DNA of 64,000 bases, from NCBI GenBank assembly GCA_007922225.1, contig ML680008.1:1-64000 (forward strand), written 5' to 3'. Numbering within the stretch: the stretch's first letter is position 1; each line of letters opens with the position of its first letter. The notes under the pieces are model-generated. The model was not told where the DNA came from, ran no database searches, and saw only the letters and a program-made list of their open reading frames with translations. A program made the translations under genes and the position numbers. Origin of the DNA: Emydura subglobosa. Its lineage: Eukaryota; Chordata; Testudines; Chelidae. This document shows positions 1 through 12,029 of the stretch, in pieces.

Positions 1-831
1 GCTGCTCCGTGGCAGGAGCGAGGGGCTGGGCGAACACACTCTGCATGTTCACCAGAAAACAGCCGCTCTGTCCCTTGAACCCAGCGGGAGATGGGGCTTG
101 CACGAGCGAGGGGACTAGCAGGGGAGAAACCAACCCCCCAAATCTGTTCCTCACTCCCTCACTGTTCACAGCACCAGGAACACCTGAGGGGCAAGGACGG
201 CCCCACCCTGGGGCAGGCAGGCCTTCATTTGTAACCACAGACAGACTGGGCCTCCAGCTAGTTTTTTACATTCATAACTGATGCAGCAAACGCCGGGGTG
301 CCGGGGCTGGGAACTGCCAGGCCCAGGGGTGCTGGCCGGGCTCAGCCCTGGCACACACTAAGCCCCAGGGGGAATGGTCCTGGCTGAAAAGCGCCCAGCC
401 AGCCAGACGGTGAGAGCAGGTGGGGAGAGACCTTTGCTTTGAGCTCACGTAGCTCGTTAAGTGAGGCCCTGGTTGTGTTTCACCTTTTATTTCTTTGTAA
501 CCGTCCTGGAGGGGGGACACCCCACAGCTTCCCAGCCCCTGCCAGCCACAGCTGAAGGGCAGCCTCCCAGCTGGGAGGAGAAAGGGGCTGGAAAGCTGGG
601 GGGCAGAGCAGCTACCGGAGGGGAGGGAGCAGGGCAGTGGGCAGGCCTGCATTCCCCTCCCGACAGGACACTAAGGGAGAACTGCCCCCCCTCAGGCTAT
701 GCCACGTCTGGCCAGAGGCAGGAGCCGTCACATTGCCCCCTCGCAGTAACCAGCTGTGACTTTTGTGTCTCGTTACTTGTCAGACTCGGTCCTTCTGGAG
801 CGAATACACATCGTTATTGTTTTCTCCAAAC
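1..831. other. No recognisable gene
   Basis: I see no exon with family similarity and no paired splice sites here. The stretch is GC-rich and its open frames are short and of unlikely composition. It lies beyond the 3' end of the first minus-strand gene. Confidence 0.5.
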
Positions 832-1244
832 CAGTGGTTCTCAACCAGGGGTCCACCTGCCCCTGGGGGTACGCCAGGGTCTGCCATGGGGTACATCACC
901 TCCTCAAGAGATTTGCCTGGTTTCACAACAGGCTACACGAAAAGCACTGGCGAAGTCAGTACAAAATACAATTTCAGGCAGCTGAAGTCTTGTTTGTACT
1001 GCTCCACACACTGTACACGGAATTGTAAGCACAATACGGATATTCCCCTGGCTCTATTTTAGACTTACACGGTACAAACGAGGGAGTCAGCCATCGCTCG
1101 GTTATTGGCGTGCTGGGCGCTTCTGGATTTTTAGGTCTGGTTTTGTAAGCAAGTCGTTTTTAAAGTGAGGTGAAACTTGGGGTCTGCAAGACAAATGCAC
1201 CTCCTGAAAGGGGTCCAGGCATCCGCAGAGGTTGAAAGCCACTG
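832..1244. mobile_element. hAT-like MITE
   Basis: The left end begins CAGTGGTTCTCAACC and the right end finishes GGTTGAAAGCCACTG, an imperfect terminal inverted repeat of the hAT/Charlie type. The flanks 824-831 (ctccaaac) and 1245-1252 (atctaaac) match at 6 of 8 positions, as expected for an aged 8-bp target duplication. There is no transposase, so it is non-autonomous. Peptides readable through it (for example 756-1028) are not genes. Confidence 0.75.
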
Positions 1245-1768
1245 ATCTAAACCAGTGTCTGTTTGGGCTGACGTGTCTGGGGAACTCCACTTGGGGTAAT
1301 GGGATTTGTGCATCTCCCGCTCTGTTGATAAATGACGGACTTTCTGTGCATTGTGCTGGCCAGGAGGGCGTGGGGTGGCATGGGACGCATGTGTCTGGGG
1401 GCAGGCTGGGGCTGGCGGCGTGCTCCCGTGGCCCTGCGGTGTAATTCCTGAGCGCTGGCTGCGGTGCCCATGCTGCAGGCGGGGTGCGAACAGACCGGGG
1501 CTGGGGGCTCTCACAACGAAGCCAGGTAAAGAGCGCCTCAGGCTGGAGAAATGAGGGGGGACAGCTGTCCAGATAGTACCCTGGGGAACGTCACAGGGAC
1601 GCCCTTTCAACTGGAGGATGCAGGAGGATAAAGAGAAGAGAGAACAAATGCGAACCCCCCTTTAGTCTCCGGATTAACCTGCCTGCGTTCAGTGCTGATT
1701 CAGACAGCATTGGGGCGACTTGTCCAAACAAACACACACTCTCCAGAGACTTTGTGTTTTGAATCCAC

Positions 1769-1774
1769 TTTATT
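1769..1774 (-). terminator. Polyadenylation signal of LU gene 1
   Basis: The minus strand reads AATAAA about 320 nt past the stop codon at 2096. The local sequence (TTTATT followed by TGCATTGG on the plus strand) resembles that at 14273 and 21708 behind the two paralogous genes, which supports use as a shared 3' end. Confidence 0.6.
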
Positions 1775-2095
1775 CCCTGCATTGGCTGGTGGAAATATGT
1801 AGTGTTAAATCTGGGGGGGCGCTGAAAGCCAGGACTTCTGGGTTCAATCCCCGGCTCTGGGAGGGGGGTGATGTCACAGCACTTCACAGTCTTTGCAGAG
1901 ACCTCCCCCCCTCCCCCCCCGCAGATGCAGTGGGCTCTGACTCCTGGGATATTTGGAAAAGCAGATCAGCATCTTTCTCCCTTGGACCGTATGGGGAAAC
2001 TGAGGCACAAGTGGGTTGGAGGAAGGGAGAGACCCATGAAGGCATCATCCAGTTGCTGGGTGGGTCCCCCGGGGGGAGGTGACACAAAGCAGGCA

Positions 2096-5000
2096 TTAGG
2101 AGAGGAATTTCACCACCAGGAGCCCAGCCAGACCAGGCACCATGCTGCCCAGGGCGAAGGGGCCCAGTGTCTGTGCAGTGCTCCTGGGTTGCTGACACAT
2201 GACCTGCGCTATTTTGTAGGTGAACACTCCCGAATCCAGAGCCACTCCCTTCTCGAGGCTGCAGGCGTCCGGGGTGGCGCAGCCTTGGGCTGCGAAGGGG
2301 ATTGTGATGTTATCTGTGCAAAGAAAGATGTGCTGATCAGACGCGGGGCGTCCCAACAGAACCTCCCTCCACCTGCAGCCTGGACCCCCCCGGCCATGCA
2401 TCTTTAGCACCACCATTCCACATTTTCTAGGGGTCCACAAATGACAAAAGGTGGAGAACCATTCTCGTAGGATGGCTGTGAATGGAGTATCAAGAACTGA
2501 CCCCTGTGACACTGGCAGGCCAAATGCCAACTGATGCCAGAGCCCCAGTGTATTAGTACGGATCAAAGTGATGGCTGAAGATAGAAGGGTGTATCTGGTT
2601 ATTAAACTTCATGAAAACTAATGGGACGTTACTTGCATTGTTTTTGCGAATCTATGTCCTGTTCTAACGCAGCAGCGTGACAGCCACCTATCAAGGTAAC
2701 AGCCCTGGAGAGAGAAGAAAAGCCCCAACAACTGGGCGTTCATTTTGAACGCCTGGCGCGGGGAGAGACGGCCTCGACACACCCACAACCGGGAACCGAG
2801 GATAAGGCTGAGAACTCAGCTGCCCAGCCAGACACGCCTTGGGGAGCAGCTGGCCACGCGCCGGGCGATGGACGTCTCGTGTTCTTCCACCGTCAGTGGT
2901 TGCTGCTGCTGGCTTATGGAAGACAGGAGGCAGCAAGGCTGGGCCGCGTGGGCCCCGGGGACTGTGGGGCGACAGGGGCTCGCTAGCTGAAGACGAGCCG
3001 GCCACAAGCTTCAGCCATGTCCGCGCTGCAGGCGGAGGCGGGGGCTCCCCCTGGACGGGCGCAGGGCGGGTTGGGTACAGGCCGGCGGCAGACAGGGGGC
3101 TGTGTGTGTGGACACAGTGGGGTTTGGGCTTAAACATGAGTCAGGGCCATGTCCACAGGGAGAGGGGGAAGCCAGCTGGCTTTGGAACAGGGGAGCAGGG
3201 TCATTCTGCCGGTCTGGCCCCGAACTCGCTCGCAAAGCCCTGGGGAGCAGCAGGAGGCGCTGGCCCTGAGCGGAGCCTCTTGTGACCCTTGCACAGAGCT
3301 GGGCCAGTTAAAGCGCGCACCGCCGGGGACTGCGGGGCCATGGCACACTGGGAATTCGGGGCCCCCTTTATCCTAGTGCAGGTGGGCCCGGAGAGCCAGG
3401 GCCGGAAGGGATCAGGGCCACGCTCTCACCTTCTGAGATCTCCCCATTGATGGAAATGCACCGGTTGGCGCGTCCCTCGCATGGCAGGGTCCCTTTGCTG
3501 GAACAGCTGCTCTGACCCGGGGCAAAACAGATCGGGCACCAGCCTCCGTTGTAGAGGTTGTCGATGATCAGTGCTGCAAGGCCCGCCAGAGAGAGAGGGT
3601 CAGCAGGGGGGCTAGGGCCGGGGAGAGACGCCAAGGCCTTGTCTACATTGTTAGCATTTATTTCTAGTACAGCCACCACCGCCATCAGGGAGTCCATGGT
3701 GCTGAGAGGTGCACAGGGCCCCGCTTGAGATCAGGGTCCCCCGTTGAGCGCTGTGCCACCCCCCACCCTGAAATTAGGGGGTCCCCCCATCACACCAGGC
3801 ACAGCACAGGCCCTTCCTCAGCCCACAGTTGGAGGGGCCCCCACTGTGCACCACACGGCCCCCTGCCCTGAGATTGGGGTCCCCCGTCACACCAGGCACT
3901 GCATGGGGCTCCACCTTTCTCTGGAAAAGGACCTTTACGAACCAGGCTGACACTAAACCAGTGACTGCGCCCCAGGGAATAGGGAGGGAGGGATGCAGTG
4001 ACAGTGACTTACAAACAGGAGAGCTCCAGGTATTGCATCCATCCGTAGAGCAGACCTGGGACTGAATCTTCACATACAGCCCGTTTCCAAAGAAGAGGGA
4101 AATGTTCCTAGAGGCGACGCTGGAGGGGATGCACGAGTAGAAAGTGCCTGTGTTTTCCATAGCTGGTTTAGAAGAAAAACAATGACAGAAATTATTTTCA
4201 AATGAAATCAGATCTCCAAGGGCTGGTGATTTTTGGGCGCCACCTCACCCCTTTTCCTAGACTCCAAGGCCAGAAGGGCCCATGCGAGCATCTAGTCTGT
4301 CCTGCTGGGTGGTGCAGCCCGGAGAATTTCCACCAGGCCCGATCACGTGTGTTTGACAAAAGCATCTTCCAGGAAGGCAGCCAGCCTGGACTGGAAGATG
4401 CCGAGAGAGGCGCTTCCACCACTTCTCTTGGGAGTTTGTTAATCATCCTCCCTGTTAGAAACTGGGGTTTCTTTTCTCACTGGAACGTGCCTGGCTTTCA
4501 TGCCCAGCTCTTCCAACCACAAAATATTTCCATTTGTGATAATCAAAATGTTCAGAGAGGCAAAGAAAGAAAAATGCTGCTTGAAAACTTGAGTGAAGGA
4601 CATTCACTGGGTCTCTTTGGACATGTGACGTGACAGTTTGTGTTTCAACGGCAATGAAGCTTTATTTGTTTTGGATCTTAACATGCACCGCTATAAAATA
4701 ATTTTCTCACCCTACCCCACCCCCCAACACACACACGCACATTTTCTGACCCTCCCCAAAGCTTCCTGCAACTATGACCGTGGAAATTGATCACAGGCGG
4801 AAAAAAGGCTCAATAAACATCAATATTACCTGCCAAAAATATAAAACAATGAAATTCTGCCAAGCCTAGATGTACGGGAGGTCAGACTGGATGGTCGAAC
4901 AGCCCCTGCTGGTTTTAAATCCTGTGACTCTCTGACATGTCTACGCCCACATCCCTGGCACATCTAGCTAAAGTACTTATCCGGTGCCCATCACTGTGGT

Positions 5001-7135
5001 ATCTCAATCCCTCATCATCGTTTATGTATGATCCTCCCAGCCATCTGTGTGCTAGGGCAAGCCTGTCACCCACTGCTGTACAGATTGGGAAACTGAGGCA
5101 CTGATCCTCACCGGTGCCTAGCTCGCATGGAAGTTAGGATGCCTTCCAAATGCCTTTGAAGCTCTGGGTCTAAGTGACACACCCAAGGTCACACAGGGCA
5201 GCTGCAGCAGAGAGGGGACTGGAGCCCAAGCGTTTTAAGCCCTTGGCGCGCTCACCCCGGCATGCCCACAGCCCGCAAATGGCCGGTGAGGAGACCGATG
5301 GTGACAAGTCAACACCACCCACCTTTGACCAGCGTGTTTCCTTCCCAGACACTGAGGCTAGAGCTTTGAGCAGAGGGGCAGGTCGTTGGTCCATCAGAGC
5401 ATCTACTTGCCGTACGGCTCTTGCACTGGTAACAGGACCCTGGTAGGGAGGGAAAAAAAATCAATCTTTCCGATTTTATTTCTGGTGCTGCCGTCCCCCC
5501 TTTCCTGTTTTGTCCCCTGAGTCTTAGAACTCCCGGATGTGGTGTTGGCTGCTTTGATCTCATTGCCCCTGGCTGACCGACATGCCCAAACGGAGCGGTA
5601 CCCACCCACTGGGATGGCCTGGCTTGGCACACCTGAGCTAACATGGGAAAACAGCAGCATCAATGCAGCTGGCGCAGGCTCGCCGTTGGAGGACGCACCA
5701 GGTTCCCGGGTGGGATCACACAGGTTGCTGGCCTGCACCGCAGTGGCTGCGCAGCTACTTTTAGCCACTAGCTGGATCCCAGCTTGCTTGGGCCGGTCTC
5801 CACATGCTGTAACTGCACCGAGGGCGAGCGGCGCAGGGAGCCGCTGCCTGGAGTGGTGCCAGCGGAAGCAGGGGGCGCTGGATGGTGTGTGCAGCAGTCT
5901 GGGGTGTGGAGGGATGAGATGAAGTGGGAATTTAGCAGCTGCTGCTGCATGCCTCAGTTTCCCTCTGTACTTTGCAGGGCTGGGCACGGTGTGGAAAGGG
6001 CTAAAAGCGTTTCAGATGCAGTATAAAGCATGAAGAGTCCCTGTGTGACCCAACAGTGACCTAAGCCACCCCAAAAGTCTCACTCGCTGTCCTGGAGTCT
6101 CACGCTTTGGGGCTGTAAATCTCACTCTGCCAGCCGGACAGCCCGTGGCAGCTCTGCTTTCTGGGCCTGGTTCTGGTGGGGATAGGGCCACAGAGATGGG
6201 GGGACGGACCCACCCTCCCCCCCGCAGTCCTCCACTCAGAGCCGCTTTGTCCTTTGCCCTGCAGAAACTCGTTAACCCTGCCCTCCTCCCCAGGGCCCCC
6301 AGGTGGGGGGGAAAAGGGGACACTTTACCAGGGTCCAGAGGCCCTGGGGGGCCCGGCCCAGGTTGCAACCCCCTTGGGTATGTGTGTGGGAGGGGGCCTG
6401 TGTTACAAGTTTCTACTGGGCCTGAAAAAATTATGCTGGGGCCCTGCTCCTCCCTCCACCCCTCCATTACCCCCCTCCCGGCCCAATCCAGGAATCACGG
6501 CCATCCCTCGCCACACCCCTCCCCCTTCTCATCCCCTCCCTGAGTCAATATTTGCAGAGCTGGGGCTCATCAGCCCAGGGCTTCTTAGAAACAGTTCCTG
6601 CCTCTGTTGCCCCCACCAGCTCGCCCCCCGGGCGACTCCCCCACCCGCCTGGCATCCGTCCACCCCCATCCCCTGGATCCATGGGCACAGCCCATTGCGT
6701 CTGGATGGAAACTCGGGAAAGCCTGATTTCTCCATCCCCCCCTACATGCCCACCCTTCCCACCTACACACCTTTCCATCAGTCCAGCCATCCATCCAGCC
6801 GTCCGTCCATTCCCCTACCTGCCTGTCAGGCCATCCGTCCGTCCATCCCTCTATCTGCCCATCCGTCCGTCCCCTTGTCCATCCCACTACCTGCCCATCT
6901 GTCCATCCATCCCCTCTACGTGCCCGCCCATCCACCCCGCACGCCCCTCTATCCAACGCTCCAGCCGTTCCCGTACACACTCTTCCGTCTCCCTCCTTCC
7001 CCAGCGCGGCAGCCCCGGTGGGATAGTCCCTGCGCCTCGGGGACCCCCAGGAGCCAGAGACATACGTGCTGTCCCCTGAGCATCAGTCGCAGCCAGGAGA
7101 GCGGCAAGCAGGCAGAGGACACCTGAGGCTGACAT
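2096..7135 (-). CDS. LU gene 1: phospholipase A2 inhibitor/Ly6-PLAUR domain protein with hydrophobic C-terminal tail
   Basis: Five coding exons on the minus strand: 7135-7066, 5439-5323, 4162-4013, 3573-3430 and 2313-2096 (699 nt, 232 aa). All introns are phase 1 with GT/AG ends. Exon 1 encodes a signal peptide (MSASGVLCLLAALLAATDA). Exons 2-3 encode LU domain 1, starting SCYQC and ending VCSTDGCN. Exons 4-5 encode LU domain 2, starting WCPIC. Two LU domains, rather than the three of uPAR, fit the PLI-gamma/PINLYP family, whose snake members bind secreted phospholipases A2. The last exon is about 60 nt longer than in genes 2 and 3 and ends in a hydrophobic run (GSMVPGLAGLLVVKFLS), suggesting a GPI anchor or membrane tether. 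In domain 1 the fifth consensus cysteine is Ser (AGC), leaving seven cysteines. The ligand is unknown. Confidence 0.85.
4256..4460 (-). mobile_element. LINE-type 3' fragment in intron 2 of LU gene 1
   Basis: Sequence beginning near cctagactccaaggccagaa, running through gcatctagtctgtcctgctg, resembles the 3' part of a widespread sauropsid CR1/L3-type repeat. There is no open frame. Family assignment is from memory of the motif only. Confidence 0.4.
5080..5235 (-). repeat. MIR-like SINE body
   Basis: Contains gggaaactgaggcac followed by cccaaggtcacacagg and a cysteine-poor GC tail, the hallmark body of MIR/CORE-type SINEs. Similar bodies are visible near 7500, 14840, 21360, 53920 and 60050. 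Confidence 0.55.
6765..6935. repeat. Degenerate CCAT/CCGT tetranucleotide microsatellite
   Basis: A long pyrimidine-rich run built of ccatccgtccgtcc-type units in intron 1 of LU gene 1. It creates long proline/serine-rich open frames on the plus strand and tryptophan/glycine-rich ones on the minus strand, none of which are genes. Confidence 0.85.
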
Positions 7136-7176
7136 GGCACTTGGGTCGCTGATGCAGCCGGCTCCCAGTCGGGGGA

Positions 7177-7183
7177 TTTTATG
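7177..7183 (-). promoter_or_regulatory. TATA-like element of LU gene 1
   Basis: The minus strand reads CATAAAA followed by TCCCCC, 42 nt upstream of the start codon at 7135. LU gene 3 has TATAAATCCCC at the corresponding place, which supports the assignment. Confidence 0.45.
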
Positions 7184-7569
7184 TGCGGAGCAAGGGGGGG
7201 TGGCGCGAAGCGGGAAATCAAACAGCCAGGATCCCGGAAACACGGGAAATAAAAATTCCTTTCTAGAACAGGGTGGAGAGAAATGCTGAATGGCTGTATC
7301 ACTTGACTTTTACTGCCCCATTTCCCAGAAGCAGGCGATGCCACATGAGACGGTACAAAGGGCGGTTGGCAAGCCTTCCTGGTCCAGCTGGGCCGTGCTT
7401 TTCATGGCCGCCCATCACTGTGGCACCTGGGCGCCTCTCACTCTTTAACGCATCCACCCCCACAACCTTCCAATGAGGCAGGGCAGTGCTATGAACCACG
7501 TTGTACAGCTGGGGAAACTGAGGCACAGAGCTGCTTTAGAGTCGCCCCTTGGCTTGCCGTGAGCTAACT

Positions 7570-8350
7570 TCTCATGCGCAAGGGGTCTAGGAGCCCCTCA
7601 CTGAGACTGGGCGGGTCTCTTTGGTTGGCATCTCTTGAGGAAGCAGGGCCCTGAGATGGACAGCGCCCCAGGGCCAGTGGGGACAGGCCAATGCGCTGAT
7701 TAGCCTGATTGACAGGGTGGGCAGGCCAATGAGGGAGCCAGGAGGGCGCAGGTGGGGGGGTCCCGTCCTCCAGGTGAGCTGCCTGTGCCTGCACAGAGCG
7801 GGGCAGAGCTAAGGACAGAGCAGCCGGTTGCTGGAGGCCGGAGAAGGGGCCCAGGGAGCCGAGCCGAGCCGAGCCGCACTGAGCTGAGCTGAGCCGCGCT
7901 GAGCCGGGTGGAGCCGGGGCTGGGGCCAGAGCCGGGTGCAGCGAGCGGCTGGGCAGAGCGAGGGGGACCCTGGGCAGGGCCTGGCGCAGGGAGACGCCCC
8001 CAGCCCGGAGGCTGTGCAGGCCAGGCTCAGAGGAGGATCGTGGCCCCGACAGGGGGGCTGACACTGGGCAGAAGGGCCCTGCCCCCTAGAGGCGGGGGGG
8101 CAAGTGGCCACTGCCAGAGCAAGTGTCTGACTCTCTGCGTCCCCGCAGCCCGGCCAGGCCTGGGCAGGGGCCTGCGACGTGCGACACAGACTGTGAACCT
8201 CCCTCGCACCCCAGAGACGCTGGGTGGGTCCCCGGACCAAGGAGTGGCGCCGGGTGTTTCCTTTAAACTTTCTCCTTTCTTACTTTTTATTGCATGTTCA
8301 GTTGCTGTTTGTGTAATAAATTGTATTGCTTTAAACTGTATGCAACGATC
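7570..8350. repeat. Tandem duplication copy 1, left part
   Basis: This segment (CCAAT motifs, GAGCC-rich pentamers near 7860-7910, an AATAAA-containing end near 8313) aligns by eye along its length with 12030-12850. Copy 1 lacks about 27 bp present near 12104-12130. The homology resumes at about 10773 after an inserted CR1. No open frame is shared between the copies, so it looks non-coding; an LTR-like origin is possible but no retroviral interior is visible. Confidence 0.75.
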
Positions 8351-10772
8351 ACCCTGACATCTGCTGGAAGAGCAACACAGCAGAGCACAAACAATCCAGG
8401 AAGTTTTTGGAGAGTGTTGTAGACAATTTCCTGGTGCAAGTGCTGGAGCAACCAACTAGGGGCCGTGCTTCTCTTGACCTGCTGCTCACAAACAGGGAAG
8501 ATTTGGTAGGGGAAGTAGAAGTGGGTGGCAACCTGGGCAGCAGTGACCATGAGATGGTCGAGTTCAGGATCCTGACGACAGGAAGAAAGGAGAGCAGCAG
8601 GATACGGACCATAGACTTCAGAAAAGCTGACATTGACTCCCTCAGGGAACTGATGGGCAGGATTCCCTGGGAGGCTAATATGAGGGGGAAAGGAACCCAA
8701 GAGAGCTGGCTGTATTTTAAAGAGACCTTATTGAGGGCACAAGAGCAAACCATCCCGATGTGCAGAAAGAATAGCAAATATGGTAGGCGTCCAGCTTGGC
8801 TTAACAAAGATGTCCTTGGCGAACTTAAACACAAAAAAGAAGCTTACAAGAAGTGGAAGCTTGGTCAGATGACTAGGGAGGATTATAAAAACACTGCTCG
8901 AACATGCAGGAATGAAATCAGGAAGGCCAAAGCACAACTGGAGTTGCAGCTAGCAAGGGACGTGAAGGGGAACAAGAAGGGTTTCTACAGGCATGTTGCC
9001 AACAAGAGGAAGATTAGAGAAAGTGTGGGCCCCTTAGAGAATGAGGGAGGCGACCTAGTGACGGAGGATGTGGAGAAAGCTGAGGTACTCAATGCCTTTT
9101 TTGCCTCTATCTTCACAGACAAGATCAGCTCTCAGACTGCCGTACTGGGTGGCACAGAATGGGAAGGAAGCGAACATCCCGCAGTGCTGAAGGAACAGGT
9201 TCAAGACTATTTAGAAGGATTGGACATTCACAAGTCCATGGGGCCGGATGCAATGCACCCGAGGGTGCTGAGGGAGTTGGCTGAGATGATTTCAGAGCCA
9301 TTGGCTATTATCTTTGAAAGCTCGTGGCAACAGGGGGAGGTCCCTGAGGACTGGAAAAAAGCAAATCTAGTGCCCATCTTCAGAAAAGGGAGGAAAGAGG
9401 ATCCAGGGAACTACAGACCGGTCAGCCTCACCTCAATCCCTGGAAAAATCATGGAGCAGGTCCTTAAGGAATCCATTTTAAGGCACTTGGAGGAGAGGAA
9501 GGTGATCAGGAACAGTCAACACGGATTCACCAAGGGAAAGTCATGCCTGACCAACCTGATTGCTTTCTATGATGAGGTGACTGGCTCTGTGGATGTAGGG
9601 AAGGCGGTGGATGTGATATACCTTGACTTTAGCAAAGCTTTTGATACTGTCTCGCACAGTATTCTTATCAGCAAGTTAAAGAAGTATGGGTTGGATGAAT
9701 GGACTATAAAATGGATAGAGAACTGGCTAGAGCATAGGGCTCAACGTGTAGTGATCAATGGCTCCATGTCTAGCTGGCAACCGGTCACAAGTGGAGTTCC
9801 CCAGGGGTCTGTCCTGGGGCCGGTTTTGTTCAACATCTTCATTAATGATCTGGAGGATGGGGTAGATTGCACCCTCAGCAAGTTTGCGGACGACACTAAG
9901 CTGGGGGGAGTGGTAGATACCCTGGAGGGTAGGGATAGGATACAGAGTGACCTAAACAAACTGGAGGATTGGGCCAAAAGAAATCTAATGAGGTTCAACA
10001 AGGACAAGTGCAGAGTCCTCCACTTAGGAAGGAAGAATCCCATGCACAGCTATAGACTGGGGACCGACGAGCTGGGCAGCAGCTCTGCAGAAAAGGACCT
10101 GGGGGTAACAGTGGATAAGAAGCTGGATATGAGTCAGCAGTGTGCCCTGGTTGTCAAGAAGGCTAATGGCATATTGGGCTGCGTTAGGAGGGGCATTGCC
10201 AGCAGGCACCGGAAGTGATTATTCCCCTCTATTCGGCATTGGTGAGGCCACATTTAGAATATTGTGTCCAGTTTTGGGCCCCCCACGACAAAAAGGATGT
10301 GGACAAGTTGGAGAGAGTCCAGCGGAGGGCAACCAAAATGATTAGGGGGCTGGAGCACAGGACTTATGAGGAGAGGCTGAGGGAACTGGGCTTGTTTAGT
10401 CTGCAAAAGAGAAGAATGAGGGGGGATTTGATAGCAGCCTTTAACTACCTGAAAGGGGGTTCCAGGGAGGATGGGGCTAGGCTGTTCTCGGTGGTGGCAG
10501 ATGACAGAACAAGGAGCAACGGTCTCAAGTTGCAGTTGGGGAGGTCTAGGTTGGACATTAGGAAAAAGTTTTTTACTAGGAAGGTGGTGAAGCACTGGAA
10601 TGGGTTACCTAGGGAGGTGGTGGAATCTCCATCCTTAGAGGTTTTTAAGATGAGGCTTGACAAAGCCCTGGCTGGGATGATATAGCTGAGGTTAGTCCTG
10701 CTTTGAGCAGGGGGTTGGACTAGATGACCTCCTGAGGTCCCTTCCAACTCTAATATTCTATGATTCTATGAA
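8350..10772 (+). mobile_element. CR1 LINE, 5'-truncated, nearly intact reverse transcriptase
   Basis: An open frame at 8407-10218 continues in another frame at 10215-10685. The junction near 10210 (aggcaccggaagtg) carries a 1-2 nt frameshift relative to the copy at 41197-41935, which reads [11 protein letters not shown] there. Reverse-transcriptase hallmarks are present: a SKAFDTVSH block, [14 protein letters not shown] and the catalytic FADDTKL. The N-terminal endonuclease is missing, so the copy starts within the linker before the RT domain. The 3' end carries the CR1 signature attctatgattctatg at 10752-10769. The few lesions suggest a fairly young insertion. Neither truncation nor frameshift would allow mobility. 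Confidence 0.95.
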
Positions 10773-11060
10773 GCGCCCAGTGCAGAGTTAGTAGTCCGGA
10801 GTGGGGACACCCTAGCCCCTGCCCTAAGGGACCACAGCAAGATTGAGCCCCAGGAATCCTGGGCCCAGCCTTGTCGGGGTTACAGGGACTCCACCACACA
10901 GGAGCGTGGGAGGGGAGCCGTCGAGGCAAGCAGGCATCTGGGGAAAGGGAGCAGGAGCAGGGACTCAGATCCTTTTGCTAGCCAACTCTCCCAGGGCAGT
11001 GGATGAGCCAGGAAAGTTCCCCGCAATAGCGGGCCCGTTCCCTCGCTTACACGTGTAAAA
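10773..11060. repeat. Tandem duplication copy 1, right part
   Basis: From gcgcccagtgcagag onward this aligns with 12870-13150, including the shared stretches gggatcctgggcccagcctt-like, cagatcct..gccagccaactc and ccccgc(a/g)atagcgggcccgt. It is the continuation of 7570-8350 beyond the CR1 insertion. Confidence 0.75.
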
Positions 11061-11205
11061 CATGTGCCATGGGGGAAGCCCTGAGTTTACCCCAGCGCCT
11101 AACACAGCTGGCAAAATCCAGATTCTTTTCTCTCTTTTTTCTTTTTTGATCCGGTGGCTGTTTCCAAGAGTCAGCAACAACAAAAAAATCCCTTTCCGGT
11201 TGGCC

Positions 11206-11800
11206 CGAAAACGAAGAGTTTTGAAAGTTTTCAGCCAATCAAACAGCCGAAGGGGGAGGATTTGGGGGTCCAATGAAACGTTTTGACACCGTGGAGAACG
11301 TTCCCTTTCGTTTGCCCGCGGTTATAATCAAAAGCGAAAGAGGAGAGCGTCATTTCGAAACCGAAATCAAAACCCTGGAAGGGTTCGTAACAGGGGCGTA
11401 CGGCGGGGCAGTGGCGTAGCTACGGGTGGGCCTGGGTGGGCCATGGCCCCCCCACTTTGAAAGCAGGCCCACCCAATCGGATTTTTAAGCAATTCATCCC
11501 GCATTTTTATCAGCCTCTGTTTCGCTTGTGACACAAGGACGCCCGTGTCAACCACAGGCCCTGCCAAAAAATCAGTTCTGGCTACGCCTCTGTCTGGGAG
11601 GGGCGGGGGCCATGAAAACGAAGCGTTTTGAAAGTTTTCAGCCAATCAAACAGCCGAGGGGGGAGGATTTGGGGGTCCACAGAAAGATTTCGACACCGTG
11701 GAGAACGTTCCCTTTTGTTTGCCAGCGGTTCTGATTAAAAGCGAAAGCACACGACGGAGATCGAGAGGCCAGCGTCATTTCAAAGCTGAAATCAAAGCTC
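11206..11800. repeat. Two tandem ~180 bp copies separated by a MITE
   Basis: The unit 11206-11395 (cgaagagttttgaaagtttt, cagccaatcaaacagccga, ggggtcc, cgtggagaacgttccctt) recurs at 11615-11800 with scattered substitutions. The spacing of about 405 bp is partly explained by the insertion at 11409-11592. Confidence 0.75.
11409..11592. mobile_element. Small MITE with CAGTGGCGTAGC/GCTACGCCTCTG ends
   Basis: The left end CAGTGGCGTAGCTAC and right end GGCTACGCCTCTG are inverted repeats of each other with one mismatch. There is no coding capacity. A clean target duplication is not visible, so the superfamily is uncertain (hAT-like ends). Confidence 0.6.
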
Positions 11801-12029
11801 TGCAAGGGATCGTAAGCGTCAGAATGGAACTGGGGGGGTGGGGGAGGGAGATTTTTTTCCCTAAATGAAAGAAATTGGCCCCAAAATCAGCCTGTTTGGT
11901 GACATTCCCCAAATCTGCATTTTTAACCAAACTTCTAGCGTTTTGGAGGAAAGATTTCACCGGATCTCACTACCCGCCGGTCCCCCGCGGCTGTATCTAC
12001 AAGGCGGGCATTTTTCGGTATAACTCACC

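Noticed and set aside
6176..7126. Plus-strand open frame of 316 codons
   Set aside because: Proline/serine-rich translation of the CCAT/CCGT microsatellite and of the antisense of LU gene 1 exon 1; no family signature or splice logic.
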